The position numbers and the translations under genes were made by a program. A stretch of DNA of 64,000 bases from Terrirhizobium terrae (GTDB lineage Bacteria; Pseudomonadota; Alphaproteobacteria; Rhizobiales; Rhizobiaceae), in assembly GCF_030323265.1 (NCBI RefSeq), contig NZ_CP104992.1, positions 3,819,501 to 3,883,500 on the forward strand. Reading direction: 5' to 3'. Under the pieces are notes generated by a model. That model did not search any database and had not been told where the DNA came from. It saw only the letters and a list, made by a program, of their open reading frames with translations. How positions within the stretch are numbered: the stretch's first letter is position 1; every line of letters starts with the position of its first letter. Shown here one piece after another: positions 41,191 through 52,479 of this stretch.

Positions 41191-41222
41191 AAAAAACCCG
41201 GTCAGAAATGACCGGGTTTTTT
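41191..41222. terminator. Bidirectional terminator between gltA and lpxB
   Basis: Perfect 14-bp arms AAAAAACCCGGTCA (41191-41204) and TGACCGGGTTTTTT (41209-41222) enclose a GAAA tetraloop. On the plus strand it ends in six T for gltA; on the minus strand it also ends in six T for lpxB. The intended lpxB stop codon (41202-41204) and its last codons lie inside the stem. Confidence 0.92.
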
Positions 41223-42379
41223 CTTGTCCAGAAGATCGAGCACGGCGCCCGCGGCCGCTTCCCGGGCGGAACCGGCACCTGCAATCGCTGCCAGGCGAGA
41301 TCGAAGCCTTCCAGCATGGCGCGGCGCTGCAGCGTGTCGCCGGAGAGGCGCTCGGCCCAGCGGCAGAGGCTACCCGGACGCACCACCTCGTTGATATATT
41401 CCGGCACGACCGCATAGTCGGCGATCAGATTGGGAAGCGCGCCCGTCCAGATCTTGATGCGGCCGGCAAGCAGTTTGATCAGCCAGTCGGTCTTGTAGGC
41501 CGAGACGACCGGAACGGTGGCAAGGCCGAGCTCCAGAATGACGGTGCCGGAGGCGGCCATCGCTGCATTGGCTTGCGCGAACGCAGTCCACTTTCCTTCA
41601 GCCGTTGATGTGATCTCTATCTGAACCGGCAGCTTGGCCGCCATCTCGCGCACCATTGCTTCGCGCCGCGGCACGGTCGGCAGCAGGAAGCGCGTCTTGC
41701 CATTACGGGTAACGAACTCGCGCGCAGCCTCGCCGAAGATCGGCAGCAGGCTCTTGATCTCTGCGGAGCGCGAGCCGGGCAGGAGCAGGATGGTCTTCTC
41801 GTCCTCCGCTGACTTCACCGGCCGCTCTGCGCGCAGGCTGCGCACCTTCAGCAACTCGGCATCATTGGTCAGTCGATGCCCGACGAAGATCGTTTCCGGT
41901 CCGCCAAGCCGCGCCATGGCTTCCGGCTCGAACGGCAGGACCGCGAGCACCCGATCGACATAGGAGAGCATCGCCTTGGCGCGATATTCCTTCCAGGCCC
42001 ACACACTCGGGCAGACATAGTTGACGATCGGCAGGTCGGGCAGAGCCGCCCTCACCTTCTTCGCCACGCGATGGGTGAAATCCGGGCTGTCGATGATGAT
42101 CAACACATCCGGTCGCGCCTCGGCGATCGCCTTGGCGGTCTCGTTGATGCGCTTGATCAGGTTCGGCAGCCGTGCCAGGACCTGGGTGATCCCCATGATC
42201 GACAATTCGGAAAAGTCGAACAGCGAGTGAAGTCCCTGGACGGTGAGTGCATCCCCGCCGACGCCGATCAATTCGACCGGTCCATCATGCGCGGCCTTCA
42301 ATGCTGCGACAAGATCACCGCCGAGGAGATCGCCGGAGACTTCGCCGGCAATGACGGCGACCTTCAAAGGGCGGCTCAT
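41202..42379 (-). CDS. lpxB: Lipid-A-disaccharide synthase (frame broken near C-terminus)
   Basis: GT-B glycosyltransferase joining UDP-diacylglucosamine and lipid X. It begins VAVIAGEVSGDLLGGDLVAAL and shows YVCPSVWAWKEYRAKAML and LLPGSRSAEIKSLLPIF, then ASGTVILELGLATVPVVSAYK. The last residues are displaced by a missing C/G near 41261. Restoring it gives PPGEAAAGAVLDLLDKKKPGHF and a stop at 41202. Without correction the frame runs on into the gltA end. Intended length is 392. Its start overlaps the lpxI stop by four bases. Confidence 0.93.
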
Positions 42380-43281
42380 GTCAGACCTCCATGGGCAAGT
42401 GTCGGCTCGATGCCGCAGACGAAGATACCGGCCGCGTCGGCTGCTGCAATCAACGCTGTTTCATCCAGAACGATGGCACGCCCAGCCTCCACCGCGATGC
42501 CGGCCAGGCCTGCTTTCGCGGCACTCGCAACCGTGGATGGACCGATCGTCGGCAGGTCGGCGCGCATATCCTGCTGCGGCTTGCAGAGCTTGACGATCAC
42601 GCCGCGGCGACGTGCCGAAATCCGGCCCGCCGCGCGCAACTCGGCAACCCGCTCCAGCATGGCATCGGTGCCCTCGACACCTTCCATCGCCACAACGCGG
42701 CCGCCGACGGAGACGGCGCCCTGGCCGATATCCAGTTGGCCGAGAGAAAGCGCTGCCTCGGTGCCACGGGCAATATCGCGCAGGTCGTCCTCGTTCGGCG
42801 AGATCTGGCCGAGCGGGCCGAGTTTCGCAAGCAGGCCCGGCGCAATCTCATGGGCACCGACAACCTCGCAGCCCATCGCCTCGATCAGCTTGATGACCAT
42901 CTGCAGCACGGCATCGTCACCGCGCGACAACAGCGTCCGCACGACGGACGGCATTTTCAGGATTGTCTTGATTGTCGGGCGAATGTCGCGCCATTCGGGA
43001 CGGCGCGCAACACCGCCGGACATGACGACGCGGCCGATACCGTTTTCACGAAAAGCCTTCTCGATTTCCGCGAGATTGCCGACACTGACCGACAGGGTTT
43101 CGAACCCGTCAAAACGGTGATCTGCTTCATCCTTCAGCGAGATGATGAAGGGATCCTCGCCGACGGCCCTCGCCGCCTGCGCCAGATGTAGCGGCAGCAG
43201 GCCGCGCCCGGCGATAATCGCCAGACGGCCGCCTTGACGACCGTGGCGCGCCTTCTCCGACGCGTCGGCCATTGACCTCAT
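42376..43281 (-). CDS. lpxI: UDP-2,3-diacylglucosamine pyrophosphatase LpxI
   Basis: LpxI hydrolyses UDP-2,3-diacylglucosamine to lipid X and UMP; alphaproteobacteria use it in place of LpxH. Seen are the N-terminal domain [20 protein letters not shown], the core [14 protein letters not shown] and SRGDDAVL, and the C-terminal domain [16 protein letters not shown]. Length is about 301. The ATG at 43281 overlaps the lpxA stop (ATGA); a second ATG at 43272 ([11 protein letters not shown]) with GAGG just upstream is an alternative. It is translationally coupled on both sides. Confidence 0.92.
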   Translation of the reverse strand: MRSMADASEKARHGRQGGRLAIIAGRGLLPLHLAQAARAVGEDPFIISLKDEADHRFDGFETLSVSVGNLAEIEKAFRENGIGRVVMSGGVARRPEWRDIRPTIKTILKMPSVVRTLLSRGDDAVLQMVIKLIEAMGCEVVGAHEIAPGLLAKLGPLGQISPNEDDLRDIARGTEAALSLGQLDIGQGAVSVGGRVVAMEGVEGTDAMLERVAELRAAGRISARRRGVIVKLCKPQQDMRADLPTIGPSTVASAAKAGLAGIAVEAGRAIVLDETALIAAADAAGIFVCGIEPTLAHGGLT

Positions 43282-44093
43282 CCCTTCCTGCGGAAAGGCG
43301 AGGAGATGGCGCGATCGCTATCAGCCGCGACGAAATCAATAACTTCCAGCGCCTCGGGGCAATCGAGATAATTTTCGCGGATCGCCGCAGCGTTTGCGCG
43401 GACATTGCCTTCGCCTTCGAAAATATCCTTGAAGGCGCGGCGCACACGATGGACCGTCTGCTTGTCCATGCCCGCACGGGTCATACCGACGACGTTGAGG
43501 CCGCCGAGAATACCCGGATTGCCGTTCAGCATCCCATAGGGAATGACATCGTAATTTACCGCAGAAAGCCCGCCGATGAAGGCCTGGCGACCGATGCGCG
43601 TGAATTGATGCACAGCGCAGCCGCCGCCGAGAATGGCGCGGTCTCCAACATGCACATGGCCGGCCAACATCACGTTGTTCGACATGATGATGCCGCTGCC
43701 GAGCTGGCAGTCATGCGCGATGTGGCTATTGGCCAGGAACAGGCAGTTGTCACCGACAACGGTCTTGCCGCCGCCGCCGACAGTGCCAGTATTCATCGTC
43801 ACGCCTTCACGCATGGTGCAATTTTCGCCGACAGTTAGCGACGATTCCTCACCTGCTTCATGAAGGCTCTGCGAGACACCGCCGATGACTGCCATCGGGA
43901 AGATGCGGCAACCCTTGCCGATCTCCGTCTTGCCGCTGACGACGGCATGGGACACCAGTTCCACATCATCCTTAAGGACGACGCGTGGCCCGACATGGCT
44001 GAACGGCCCGACGACCACATTTTCACCGATCACGGCGCCGTCTTCGACGACCGCGAGCGGATGAATGCGCGCGCTGGCAGCAATATTACTCAT
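43278..44093 (-). CDS. lpxA: UDP-N-acetylglucosamine acyltransferase LpxA
   Basis: First step of lipid A synthesis: O-acylation of UDP-GlcNAc from hydroxyacyl-ACP. A left-handed beta-helix of hexapeptide repeats covers most of the protein ([29 protein letters not shown] and on). [14 protein letters not shown] follows, and the helical C-terminus contains [18 protein letters not shown]. The catalytic histidine is expected in the [14 protein letters not shown] coil region. Length is 271. It overlaps fabZ and lpxI by four bases each. Confidence 0.94.
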   Translation of the reverse strand: MSNIAASARIHPLAVVEDGAVIGENVVVGPFSHVGPRVVLKDDVELVSHAVVSGKTEIGKGCRIFPMAVIGGVSQSLHEAGEESSLTVGENCTMREGVTMNTGTVGGGGKTVVGDNCLFLANSHIAHDCQLGSGIIMSNNVMLAGHVHVGDRAILGGGCAVHQFTRIGRQAFIGGLSAVNYDVIPYGMLNGNPGILGGLNVVGMTRAGMDKQTVHRVRRAFKDIFEGEGNVRANAAAIRENYLDCPEALEVIDFVAADSDRAISSPFRRKG

Positions 44094-44557
44094 TCGCCAT
44101 CCTTACGGACGATCATCGCGCCGATATCGGCTTCCGCGACGAGCGAGCCGTCGACCTTTGCATCGCAGTGGAACTTCCAGATATTGCCGCGCTGCTTCTG
44201 CTTCACAACGTGATATTCCACGCGATCACCCGGCACGACCGGCTTGCGGAAGCGGGCGTTGTCGATCGTCATGAAATACACGAGGTTGCCGCTCTCACCT
44301 TCCTTGCGAGCGCAGATCGCGCCTGCCGTCTGAGCCATGCCCTCTACGAGAAGGACGCCAGGCATGATCGGGCGTTCAGGAAAATGACCAGTGAAGTGCG
44401 GTTCGTTCGCCGTAACATTCTTGATGCCGATGGCCGAGTTGTCACCGTCGATATCGATGATCTTGTCCACGAGCAGGAATGGGTAGCGATGGGGCAGCAG
44501 CTTCATGATTTCCTGAATATCGGCCGCGCCGAGTTCCGGCTTGGTCTCATCAGTCAT
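44090..44557 (-). CDS. fabZ: 3-hydroxyacyl-ACP dehydratase FabZ
   Basis: Hot-dog fold dehydratase of fatty acid elongation, supplying or competing for the hydroxyacyl-ACP used by LpxA and LpxD. The catalytic pair is in [27 protein letters not shown] (His and Glu). [16 protein letters not shown] is the typical start. Length is 155. It overlaps lpxD by eight bases and lpxA by four, so these genes are tightly coupled. Confidence 0.95.
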   Translation of the reverse strand: MTDETKPELGAADIQEIMKLLPHRYPFLLVDKIIDIDGDNSAIGIKNVTANEPHFTGHFPERPIMPGVLLVEGMAQTAGAICARKEGESGNLVYFMTIDNARFRKPVVPGDRVEYHVVKQKQRGNIWKFHCDAKVDGSLVAEADIGAMIVRKDGE

Positions 44558-45616
44558 TGGTCTTTTCTCCTTTGCGTTTTGCCCTATCGTCCGACTGAGC
44601 CATTTTCTCGGCCATTTCGCGAAGGAAATCCCTCATCGGGCGCGCCGGTATGCCACCGTAGATAAGACCGGCAGGTATGTCGGCGACGACGCCGCTCATA
44701 GCTGCGATCTGAACCCGGTCGCCGATCGTAATGTGACCATTTATGCCCGAAGCGCCGCCAATCAATACGCCATTGCCGATCTTCGTGGATCCGGCGATGC
44801 CGGCGCCCGATGCAATACCGCAATGCCGACCGATATGCACGTTATGCGCGATCTGCACCTGGTTGTCGATCTTCGTGCCCTCCCCGATGACCGTGTCATC
44901 CATGGCGCCGCGGTCGATCGTCGTATTGGCGCCGATCTCCACATTGTCCTGGATGATCACCCGGCCGATCTGCACGATCTTCAGCATGCCCCGCGGGCCC
45001 GGAGCGAAACCGAAACCATCCTGTCCGATGCGGGCGCCATTGTGAATGATGACGCCGTTGCCGATCAGAGCCGAGATAACACTCGCACCGCCCGCAATGC
45101 TGCAGTCACGGCCGATCTGGACGTCCGGTCCGATCATGACGCCCGGCCCGATGCGCGTACCGCTGCCGATATGCACCCGTGCACCGATAACGGCCATGGG
45201 TTCGACAGTCACACCCTCTTCGAGATGCGCAGTCGGATCCACGTAAGCGGCGGGGGAAATACGGTCATCGGCAGACGTGGTCAACACCGGGCGCATCGCC
45301 TGCTGGTGAAGCAGAGCACCTGCCATGGCAAAGGCTGCATGAGCGGCCTTGGTTGTCAGAACAGGGATGTGCGAAGGCACGATGCTTGCAAGGCCGGGAT
45401 CGCAGATGATCGCTGAAGCCTGACAGGTCTCAAGCTCATGACGGTTCTTGCGCGAGAGCAGATAGCAGACCTGCCCCTCCTGTGCCCGGTAGACCGGCGC
45501 GACGGAACGGATCACACGGTCGCCCGCGCCATCATCCAAAGCTCAACCCCAAGATGGGCCGCCAGCGCGCGCAGGCTCACACCATCGTGGGGCGGAAAGA
45601 ATTCGTTGTGGTCCAT
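44550..45616 (-). CDS. lpxD: UDP-3-O-acylglucosamine N-acyltransferase LpxD (frame broken at N-terminus)
   Basis: Adds the N-linked hydroxyacyl chain in lipid A synthesis. The main frame contains an N-terminal substrate domain, a long hexapeptide beta-helix ([23 protein letters not shown] and on), the catalytic-site region [11 protein letters not shown], and a C-terminal helix. The true start is outside that frame. ATG at 45616 reads [20 protein letters not shown] and joins the rest if one T is restored in the T/A run at 45538-45540 ([18 protein letters not shown]). Intended length is 355. It lies 49 bases downstream of bamA. Confidence 0.92.
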
Positions 45617-45665
45617 AAAGCCAGGGCTCCCGAGATGTTTCGGCCGCTTTCGCGGCCGGCAACAA

Positions 45666-48046
45666 TCAGAACTGGTTCGCCATGCTGAAGCGGAATTCCT
45701 GGGTTTCGTCGAAGTCTTCCTTCACGACAGGAACCGCGTAGTCGAAGCGCAGGTTGCCGAACGGCGAAGCCCACATGATGCCGGCGCCGACGGACGCGCG
45801 CCAGGACATGCCAGTGCCCTCGACCTCGGAGCCGAGCTTGTCGACATCGCTACCATAGAGCGTGCCGGCATCGGCGAAGGCTGCGAGACGCAGGCCGATA
45901 TCTTCCGGAACGGCCGGCATCGGCATCGACATTTCAGCAGACGCATTGAAGTAGGTCGTGCCACCGATCGCATCGCTGTGCTCGACCGTGCGCGGGCCGA
46001 TACCGTCGTTCTTAAAGCCACGGATCTGGCGGCCGCCGATCGTGAACTGATCGAAGACGTTCAGGTTGTCACCCGTGCCCATGACGTGACCCGCACCGAC
46101 GGCCAACGAACCGACGAGATCGGCTTCGGTCGACAGAAGGTGGAAGTAACGGGCGCGACCGGAAAGCTTGTAGAACTCCGAATCACCACCAAGACCGGCG
46201 AATTCATGCGTAAAGCTCGCATAGATGCCTTCGCGCGGCAGCGTCTGGCTGTCCAGCGTGTTGTAGGTCAGGGTCTGCGAAATGGATGACGACGAATATT
46301 TACCGTGGTCGATGAGGTTGCCGAAGATCGTCGATACGCGGTCGTCGCTGTTGCCGGAAATCTGATCCCACGTGTTGTCGTCGCCGAATGCGCCGTCCTC
46401 TTCGTACTTGACCTCCTTATAGGTGTAGCGGAACGTCGTCGCCAGATCTTCAGTGATCGGCGCGGTGACGCGCAGCGTAACCCCTGCTCGGAGTAGTCGT
46501 AGTAGTCGTTCGACGACGTCTCGTTGCGGAAGATGTCGAAGCCGGCCGCCAGGCGGTAGCCGAGGAAGTAAGGCTCGGTGAAGGACAGCGAGTAGGTACG
46601 CGCGTCATCGAGACCACCACCGACGGCGACGCGGACATACTGACCACGGCCGAGGAAGTTCTTTTCTTCGATCGACGCTTCGAGAACGAAGCCGTCGCCA
46701 CCTGCCGAGTAGCCGGCGCCGATACCGAACGAACCGGTCGACTGATCTTCTACGTCGACGATAACGACGACGCGGTCCGGAGCACTGCCCTGCGCGGTCG
46801 AGATGTTGACGGATGTGAAGTAGCCGAGCGCTTCAAGACGACGCTTGGCGCGCGAAATCATTTCCTGGTTGAAGGCATCGCCTTCGGAGAAATCGAACTC
46901 GCGACGAATGACGTAGTCACGCGTGCGGGTGTTGCCGCGAACCTCGATACGCTCGACATAGGCGCGCTCGCCTTGGTCGACCATGTAGGAGACGCCGATC
47001 GTGTTGGTCTGCAGGTTGCGGTCACCGCGCGGGGTGACGCGGGCAAACGGATAACCCTGCGAAGCAACCTTGCGGGAAATCGCTTCCATCGACTTCTGGA
47101 TTTCGCGGGCATCGTAGGTAGCGCCCGGCTTGGTTTCCACCAGACCCTGCAGCGATTCGCCGCTTACGCCTTCGACGCTCGATTCGACACCGACGTCACC
47201 GAAGGTGTAACGCGCGCCTTCCTCGACGGTGAAGGTGATGTTGTACTGGTTCGACGCAGGATCAAGCGTCGCGTCGGAAGAAATGATACGGAAATCAGGA
47301 TAGCCGTGATTGTAATAGAACTGGCGCAGCGCCTCTTCGTCGGCGCGCAGCTTGTCCTGGCTGTAAACGTCCTTACGGGTCAAGAAGGACAGCGGGCCCG
47401 TTTCCTTCGTGACGATGACAGCCTTCAGACGACCATTGCCGTAAGCCTGGTTGCCCACGAAGTTGATGTCAGCGATCTTCGTACGATCACCTTCGTTGAT
47501 GACGAAAGCGATATTGACGCGACCCTCACCGACATTGACGGTCTGGGTCGTGATTTCAACGTCGCTGCGGCCGATCGCGGCATAGGCGTCGCGGATGCGC
47601 TGAATGTCGGCATCAACCATGGCCTGGCTGTACGGGCCAAGCGGCTGGGTCTGAACGACGCCCGAAAGCTTGTCGTCCTTGATCTTGCGGTTGCCGTTGA
47701 ACACGACCTGGTTAACCAGCTGGTTTTCGCTGACGGACACGACGAGCGTGCTGCCGGAAACACTGATCTTCACGTCGGAGAAATAACCGGTCGAGTAGAG
47801 CCGCTTGACCGACTCATCGATATCCGAGGCCGAGAAAGAGACGCCGGGGCGAATCGTGAGGTTGGAACGGACGGCTTCTTCACCCGCCCTCTGCGCACCA
47901 CGGACCTGCACGCTGCGGATGACAGCAGCTTCAGCAGCTGGGGCAGTGGCAAGAACCATTACACCTGCGCCGGACGCGACAACACTAGCAGACAGCGCAA
48001 ACGCCGACACTGCGTTCAAAAACTTTGAACCAGCCTTCATTTTCAA
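45666..48046 (-). CDS. bamA: Outer membrane protein assembly factor BamA (frame broken)
   Basis: Central subunit of the BAM complex inserting beta-barrel proteins. An N-terminal signal peptide (SAFALSASVVASGAGVMVLA, cleavage probably after AEA) is followed by five POTRA repeats (VNQVVFNGNRKIKDDKLSG, YVERIEVRGNTRTRDYVIRREF) and a 16-strand barrel ending in FRFSMANQF with the terminal Phe. The frame breaks at 46481-46484 in the first barrel third. One more G/C restores YDYSEQGVTLRVTAPITEDLAT. Intended length is 793. rseP lies 190 bases upstream; skp is absent, as is usual in rhizobia. Confidence 0.94.
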
Positions 48047-48236
48047 TTCTTACCTTTTCCCGTTGTCCCTCGACGGTGTAACCCGACTCCGGCCACGTGT
48101 GTCGTTTTACCTTCTTTTGCCCTACAAGCAAGCTATCGTGTTAATTTCTATTTACTTCCTTTTGATGCGTGGCCATATCGCCACGCAACACATGCAAACA
48201 TGGTGAATAATCCGTTATTTCAACGCTCTGATCAGG

Positions 48237-49357
48237 TTAACCGATCAGATTTGTTATGTCGTTGAATGTCGCGAAGACCATCAGGCTGAGCACCATCGCC
48301 AGTCCGATTCTGAACGCGATCTCCTGGGCTCCGGCGCCGAGTGGCCTCCCCTCACCGCTTCTATTGCGTAGAAAACCAGATGCCCGCCGTCAAGCACCGG
48401 AACCGGCATCAGATTGAGAAGTCCGATCGAGACCGAAAGCACGGCCGCCAACTGGATGACGGCGGCAAAGCCCAGCGTCGCCATCTGGCCGGATGCCTGC
48501 GCGACGCGCACTGGTCCGCCAAGCTGATCAGCCTTCATGCGGCCAGTCACAAGGTTGCCGATATAGCGGAAGGTGCCGGTGATGATGTTGCCGGTCTCCT
48601 TGAAGCCCTCGCCGACCGCTTCAAGCGGGGTGAAGTTCTGCACCCGGAAATTGCCGCGTTCCTCGTTTGTGACGATGCCGATCAGGCCGAGCTCGACCTT
48701 GTTGCCGAACTGATCCGTGATTTCGGTCCGCTTCGGCACCATGGGCAGGTCCATGTCCTGACCGTTGCGTTCCACCGTGACGACGATCGAGGTCTCGGGG
48801 CGGACGCTGACATAACGACGCACATCGTCGAACGTGTTGACGTCATAGCCATCGAGCGCCTTCAGACGGTCACCGGGCTGCACGCCGGCTTCCGCGGCGG
48901 CGCTGTCAGGCCGCACTTCGGCCACGACCGGATCGGCGACCATCTTGCCGTAGACGGAGAAGAGCACCGCGAAAATCGCGATCGCCAGGATGAAATTCGC
49001 GATCGGACCTGCGGCGACGGTCGCCGCTCTTTTCCACAGCTTTGCGCCCGCAAGCGTCTGCGCCCGGTCCGCCTCGCTCATATGCGCGACGCTCGACGCA
49101 TCAGGCAGGCTCGAAGCATCCTCGTCTCCGAAGAATTTCACGTAGCCGCCGAGCGGAATGGCCGAAAGCTTCCAGCGCGTCCCGTGGCTGTCGGTAAAGC
49201 CGATCAGTTCGGGCCCGAAGCCCACCGAGAAAGCCGTGACGCGGATCCCACTCCATCTGCCGACCAGATAATGGCCCATCTCATGCACAAACACGAGAAG
49301 CGAGAGAACGAGGATGAACGGGACGATGTAACCCGTAATGAAGCTCAAGACTGCCAT
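48237..49357 (-). CDS. rseP: Site-2 protease RseP/RIP metalloprotease (frame broken near C-terminus)
   Basis: Intramembrane zinc protease that cuts anti-sigma factors or signal-peptide remnants. The zinc motif is H25-E26-MG-H29 in the first helix (LVFVHEMGHYLVGR). PDZ domain (EAGVQPGDRLKALDGYDV) and the third ligand motif MPVPVLDGGHLVFYAIEA follow. The frame breaks at 48345-48351, where one more G/C restores AIEAVRGRPLGAGAQEIAFRIG and the last helix ending FNDITNLIG. Intended length is 373. The start at 49357 (MAVLSFITGY) is chosen because the upstream in-frame sequence is not membrane-like. Confidence 0.93.
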
Positions 49358-49397
49358 TGTGATACCGCTCAATATTCCATCGGCTTTGGAGTTCGCC

Positions 49398-50231
49398 TCA
49401 GAGACCGAAGAGAAAGGCTGCAACCGAGCTGCTAACATGGCCCTTAAGCGACGCATCCACAAGCGTCAGCAGGAATGCCAGGAAGCAGGCGAACACCAAT
49501 CCATCCACACGATCCATCACACCCCCGTGTCCGGGGATGAGATGGCTGGAATCCTTGACCGCGAAGCGCCGCTTGATGAAGGATTCGAACAGGTCGCCGA
49601 TCTGGCTGGCGACAGAAAGCAGGAATGCCAGCGCCATCGTCCAGAGCGACAGGCGCGAGAATACGCCGAGCGTCAGCACGGCACTCGCGATAACACCCGC
49701 CACCGCTCCACCAATCGCGCCCGACCAGGTCTTGCCGGGGGAGATGCGCGGAGCAAGCTTCGGCCCACCGATCGCACGGCCGACGAAATAGGCGAGGATG
49801 TCTGTTCCCCAGACCACGGCAAAGATGAACAGCGTCGCGACAAATCCCGCCTGGTTGTCGCCCCGGATAGCGGCAAGAGAAATGCCGCTCAGGCCGGCAT
49901 AAACGACGCCGCCGGGCAGCCACCAGGAGCCGCGACCGAGAAGAACCAGCAGAACCGTCGTGATGACACCGCCACACAGCAGCGGCACGGAAAGATCACC
50001 CTCGCCCACCACGATGTTCAACGCGATGAGCGCGATGATCAGCCAGCCGAAGGCATTCGTCTTGAAGTTGACGTCCGCCAGCCCGGTTATGGTCGACCAT
50101 TCATAGTAGATCAGAAGAGCAATCGCGCCGGCGACCGCATGAAACGCCGTTCCACCGACCAGCGTCGCGGCAAGCACGACGGCAGCGAGCACGATCGCCG
50201 ATATGATGCGAAGCTTGAGCTCGCGCCCCAT
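49398..50231 (-). CDS. cdsA: Phosphatidate cytidylyltransferase
   Basis: Makes CDP-diacylglycerol, the precursor of all phospholipids, in the inner membrane. There are about eight hydrophobic segments. The C-terminal signature S-x3-KR-x4-KD-x5-PGHGG-x2-DR-xD is complete in ESFIKRRFAVKDSSHLIPGHGG plus VMDRVDGL. Length is 277. The ATG shares one base with the uppS stop (TGATG). dxr, which often follows cdsA in other proteobacteria, is absent; rseP follows directly, as in Rhizobiaceae. Confidence 0.94.
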   Translation of the reverse strand: MGRELKLRIISAIVLAAVVLAATLVGGTAFHAVAGAIALLIYYEWSTITGLADVNFKTNAFGWLIIALIALNIVVGEGDLSVPLLCGGVITTVLLVLLGRGSWWLPGGVVYAGLSGISLAAIRGDNQAGFVATLFIFAVVWGTDILAYFVGRAIGGPKLAPRISPGKTWSGAIGGAVAGVIASAVLTLGVFSRLSLWTMALAFLLSVASQIGDLFESFIKRRFAVKDSSHLIPGHGGVMDRVDGLVFACFLAFLLTLVDASLKGHVSSSVAAFLFGL

Positions 50232-50974
50232 CAGCCGACGACAGCGGCCGGCTCTGCCGACAGCCCTCCGAAACGCCTGTCACGCGCAGCGTAGATCTTC
50301 AGCGCCTCGAGGAATAGATTGCGATCAAAGTCAGGCCAGAAGTCGGGAAGGAAGACGAACTCGGCGTATGCCGCCTGCCAGAGCAGGAAGTTCGACAGTC
50401 TTTCCTCCCCGCTGGTTCGGATGATGAGATCCGGATCGGGTATGCCAGCCGTATCGAGATGATCGGAGATCATGTCACTGTCGACAGCGCCGGGCTTGAT
50501 CAGCCCGGCAGCAACCTTGGCCGCGATCTTGTTCATTGCCCGCGCGATTTCGTCACGCGAGCCGTAGTTGAAGGCGATGATGACGGTCAGGCCGGTATTG
50601 TCCTGCGTCGTTTCTTCAGCTTCGAGAAGCAGCGGCAGGATGTCGCCGCGCAGCCGTTCGCGCTCGCCGATCACCTTGATGCGCACGTTTTCGCGGTGCA
50701 GTTCGGCGAGGTCGCGGCGGATGAAGCGCTTCAGAAGCCCGAGAAGATCGTTGACCTCGGTCTGCGGGCGGTTCCAGTTCTCGGACGAGAAGGCAAACAG
50801 CGTCAGATATTTGACGCCGATCTCAGCGGCGGCCCTGACGGTCTCCTTGACCGCCTCGACGCCCTTGCTGTGGCCCATGGTTCGCGCCAGTCCGCGCTTG
50901 TTTGCCCAGCGGCCGTTGCCATCCATGATGATGGCAACATGCTCCGGGATGATCGCTATTTCTGGCGTCAGCAT
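50231..50974 (-). CDS. uppS: Undecaprenyl diphosphate synthase
   Basis: cis-Prenyltransferase making the C55 lipid carrier for peptidoglycan and O-antigen, using isoprenoids supplied by the MEP pathway (ispDF in this window). [18 protein letters not shown] contains catalytic D18, and [17 protein letters not shown] and [24 protein letters not shown] follow. Length is 247. It is downstream of frr and overlaps cdsA by one base. Confidence 0.95.
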   Translation of the reverse strand: MLTPEIAIIPEHVAIIMDGNGRWANKRGLARTMGHSKGVEAVKETVRAAAEIGVKYLTLFAFSSENWNRPQTEVNDLLGLLKRFIRRDLAELHRENVRIKVIGERERLRGDILPLLLEAEETTQDNTGLTVIIAFNYGSRDEIARAMNKIAAKVAAGLIKPGAVDSDMISDHLDTAGIPDPDLIIRTSGEERLSNFLLWQAAYAEFVFLPDFWPDFDRNLFLEALKIYAARDRRFGGLSAEPAAVVG

Positions 50975-51022
50975 ATCTTATGCAATTCCTTCAGCAGCCG
51001 AGGGAGGGCGAAGGAGCCCGGC

Positions 51023-51577
51023 CTAGACCTGCATGATTTCCTTTTCCTTATCCGCAAGCAAGCGGTCGACTTCAGAAATCGTATCGTCAGTCATCTTCTG
51101 AACCTTGTCAGACTGCGAACGGCTGTCGTCCTGGCCGATTACGCCGTCCTTTTCGGCTTTTTTCAGGCCTTCCATGCCGTCACGACGAACATGGCGCGCT
51201 GCGACCTTGGCTTTTTCGGCGTAGTCATGCGCTACCTTGACGAGCGACTTACGGCGTTCCTCGTTCAGTTCCGGCAGCGGAATGCGCAGGTTCTGGCCAT
51301 CGACGATCGGGTTGAGGCCGAGATTCGACTCGCGGATGGCGCGCTCGACGGCGCCGACCATCGACTTGTCCCAGATCGAGACACCCAGCATGCGGGGCTC
51401 CGGAACCGTGATGTTGGCAACCTGGTTGAGCGGCACGCGCGAGCCGTAGGCTTCGACCGTCACAGGATCGAGGACGTTCGCCGAAGCGCGGCCCGTCCGC
51501 AACGAGGCGATGTCGCTCTTGAAGGCGTTGACTGCGCCTTCCATGCGGCGCTTGATATCGTTGAGATCGGTTGTCAT
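51023..51577 (-). CDS. frr: Ribosome recycling factor
   Basis: Splits post-termination ribosomes together with EF-G. The three-helix bundle and inserted domain are visible: [39 protein letters not shown], then [16 protein letters not shown], and a C-terminal helix ending [14 protein letters not shown]. Length is 184. The ATG at 51577 has GGGAG upstream; the longer in-frame leader is non-family. It lies 59 bases after pyrH. Confidence 0.95.
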   Translation of the reverse strand: MTTDLNDIKRRMEGAVNAFKSDIASLRTGRASANVLDPVTVEAYGSRVPLNQVANITVPEPRMLGVSIWDKSMVGAVERAIRESNLGLNPIVDGQNLRIPLPELNEERRKSLVKVAHDYAEKAKVAARHVRRDGMEGLKKAEKDGVIGQDDSRSQSDKVQKMTDDTISEVDRLLADKEKEIMQV

Positions 51578-51636
51578 CGGTCGGAACTCCCGTGATGTTG
51601 TTATTGGCGGCCGGCTCGGAAGAGCCCGGGCCACTG

Positions 51637-52359
51637 TCAGTTATCGGATACGATGGTCTTCAGTCCGCCGCCGGTCAAGATTTGGGCGAAACCGCCGGCC
51701 TCGTGGATCGAGAATACGACGATCGGGATATGGTTCTCGCGGGCGAGTGCCACGGCTGCGACGTCCATGACGGCGAGGCCCTTTTCGAGCACTTCGCTAT
51801 GCGTCAGGCTGTCGAAGCGGGTGGCATTCGGATCCTTCTTCGGATCGGCCGAATAGATGCCGTCGACCTGCGTGCCCTTGAAGATCGCCTGGGCACCGAT
51901 TTCGGCGGCGCGCAATGCTGCGGCCGAGTCGGTGGTAAAGAACGGGTTGCCGGTGCCGCCGGCGAAGATTACCACGCGGCCCTGGGACATATGATGGAGT
52001 GCCTGGCGCTGCGAGAAGCTTTCACAGATTTCCGGCATGGCGATGGCCGAAAGGACGACGGTGTCGATCTGAAGCTTGCGCAGCGAGGTCGCGAGCGCCA
52101 GCGCGTTGATGACGGTCGCCAGCATGCCCATGTGGTCGCCGGTGACACGATCGCCACCCTTCGACGCAACGGCTACGCCGCGAAAAATATTGCCGCCACC
52201 GACGACGACGCCGACTTCGACGCCCATCCGGCGGGCTTCGGCAATATCCGAGGCGATACGGTCGGCGACGGCGACATCGATACCGAAGCCCTGGCTGCCC
52301 ATGAGAGCCTCACCGGAGGCTTTGAGAAGAACACGCTTGTAGATCGGCTGAGGCGACAT
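51637..52359 (-). CDS. pyrH: Uridylate kinase
   Basis: Hexameric bacterial UMP kinase. The amino-acid-kinase fold is clear: [48 protein letters not shown] (acceptor site), and [20 protein letters not shown] for nucleotide binding. Length is 240. It is between tsf and frr, the standard rpsB-tsf-pyrH-frr order, but with a hairpin between tsf and pyrH. Confidence 0.96.
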   Translation of the reverse strand: MSPQPIYKRVLLKASGEALMGSQGFGIDVAVADRIASDIAEARRMGVEVGVVVGGGNIFRGVAVASKGGDRVTGDHMGMLATVINALALATSLRKLQIDTVVLSAIAMPEICESFSQRQALHHMSQGRVVIFAGGTGNPFFTTDSAAALRAAEIGAQAIFKGTQVDGIYSADPKKDPNATRFDSLTHSEVLEKGLAVMDVAAVALARENHIPIVVFSIHEAGGFAQILTGGGLKTIVSDN

Positions 52360-52422
52360 GACGGCTCCTTGGAAAGCGAAACGGGGTCTGCGGAGAGATC
52401 AAACGGGTTGCGGATACACGAA

Positions 52423-52447
52423 GGGCACCGGCTTGTCACCGGTGCCC
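52423..52447 (-). terminator. Hairpin between tsf and pyrH
   Basis: GGGCACCGG (52423-52431) pairs with CCGGTGCCC (52439-52447) around a 7-base loop. On the minus strand it is followed by TTCGTGT rather than a strong T-run, so it may be a partial terminator or RNA-processing site 33 bases after the tsf stop. Confidence 0.6.
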
Positions 52448-52479
52448 TCAACGTTTTCAGTGCATATAGCCGACGAAAA

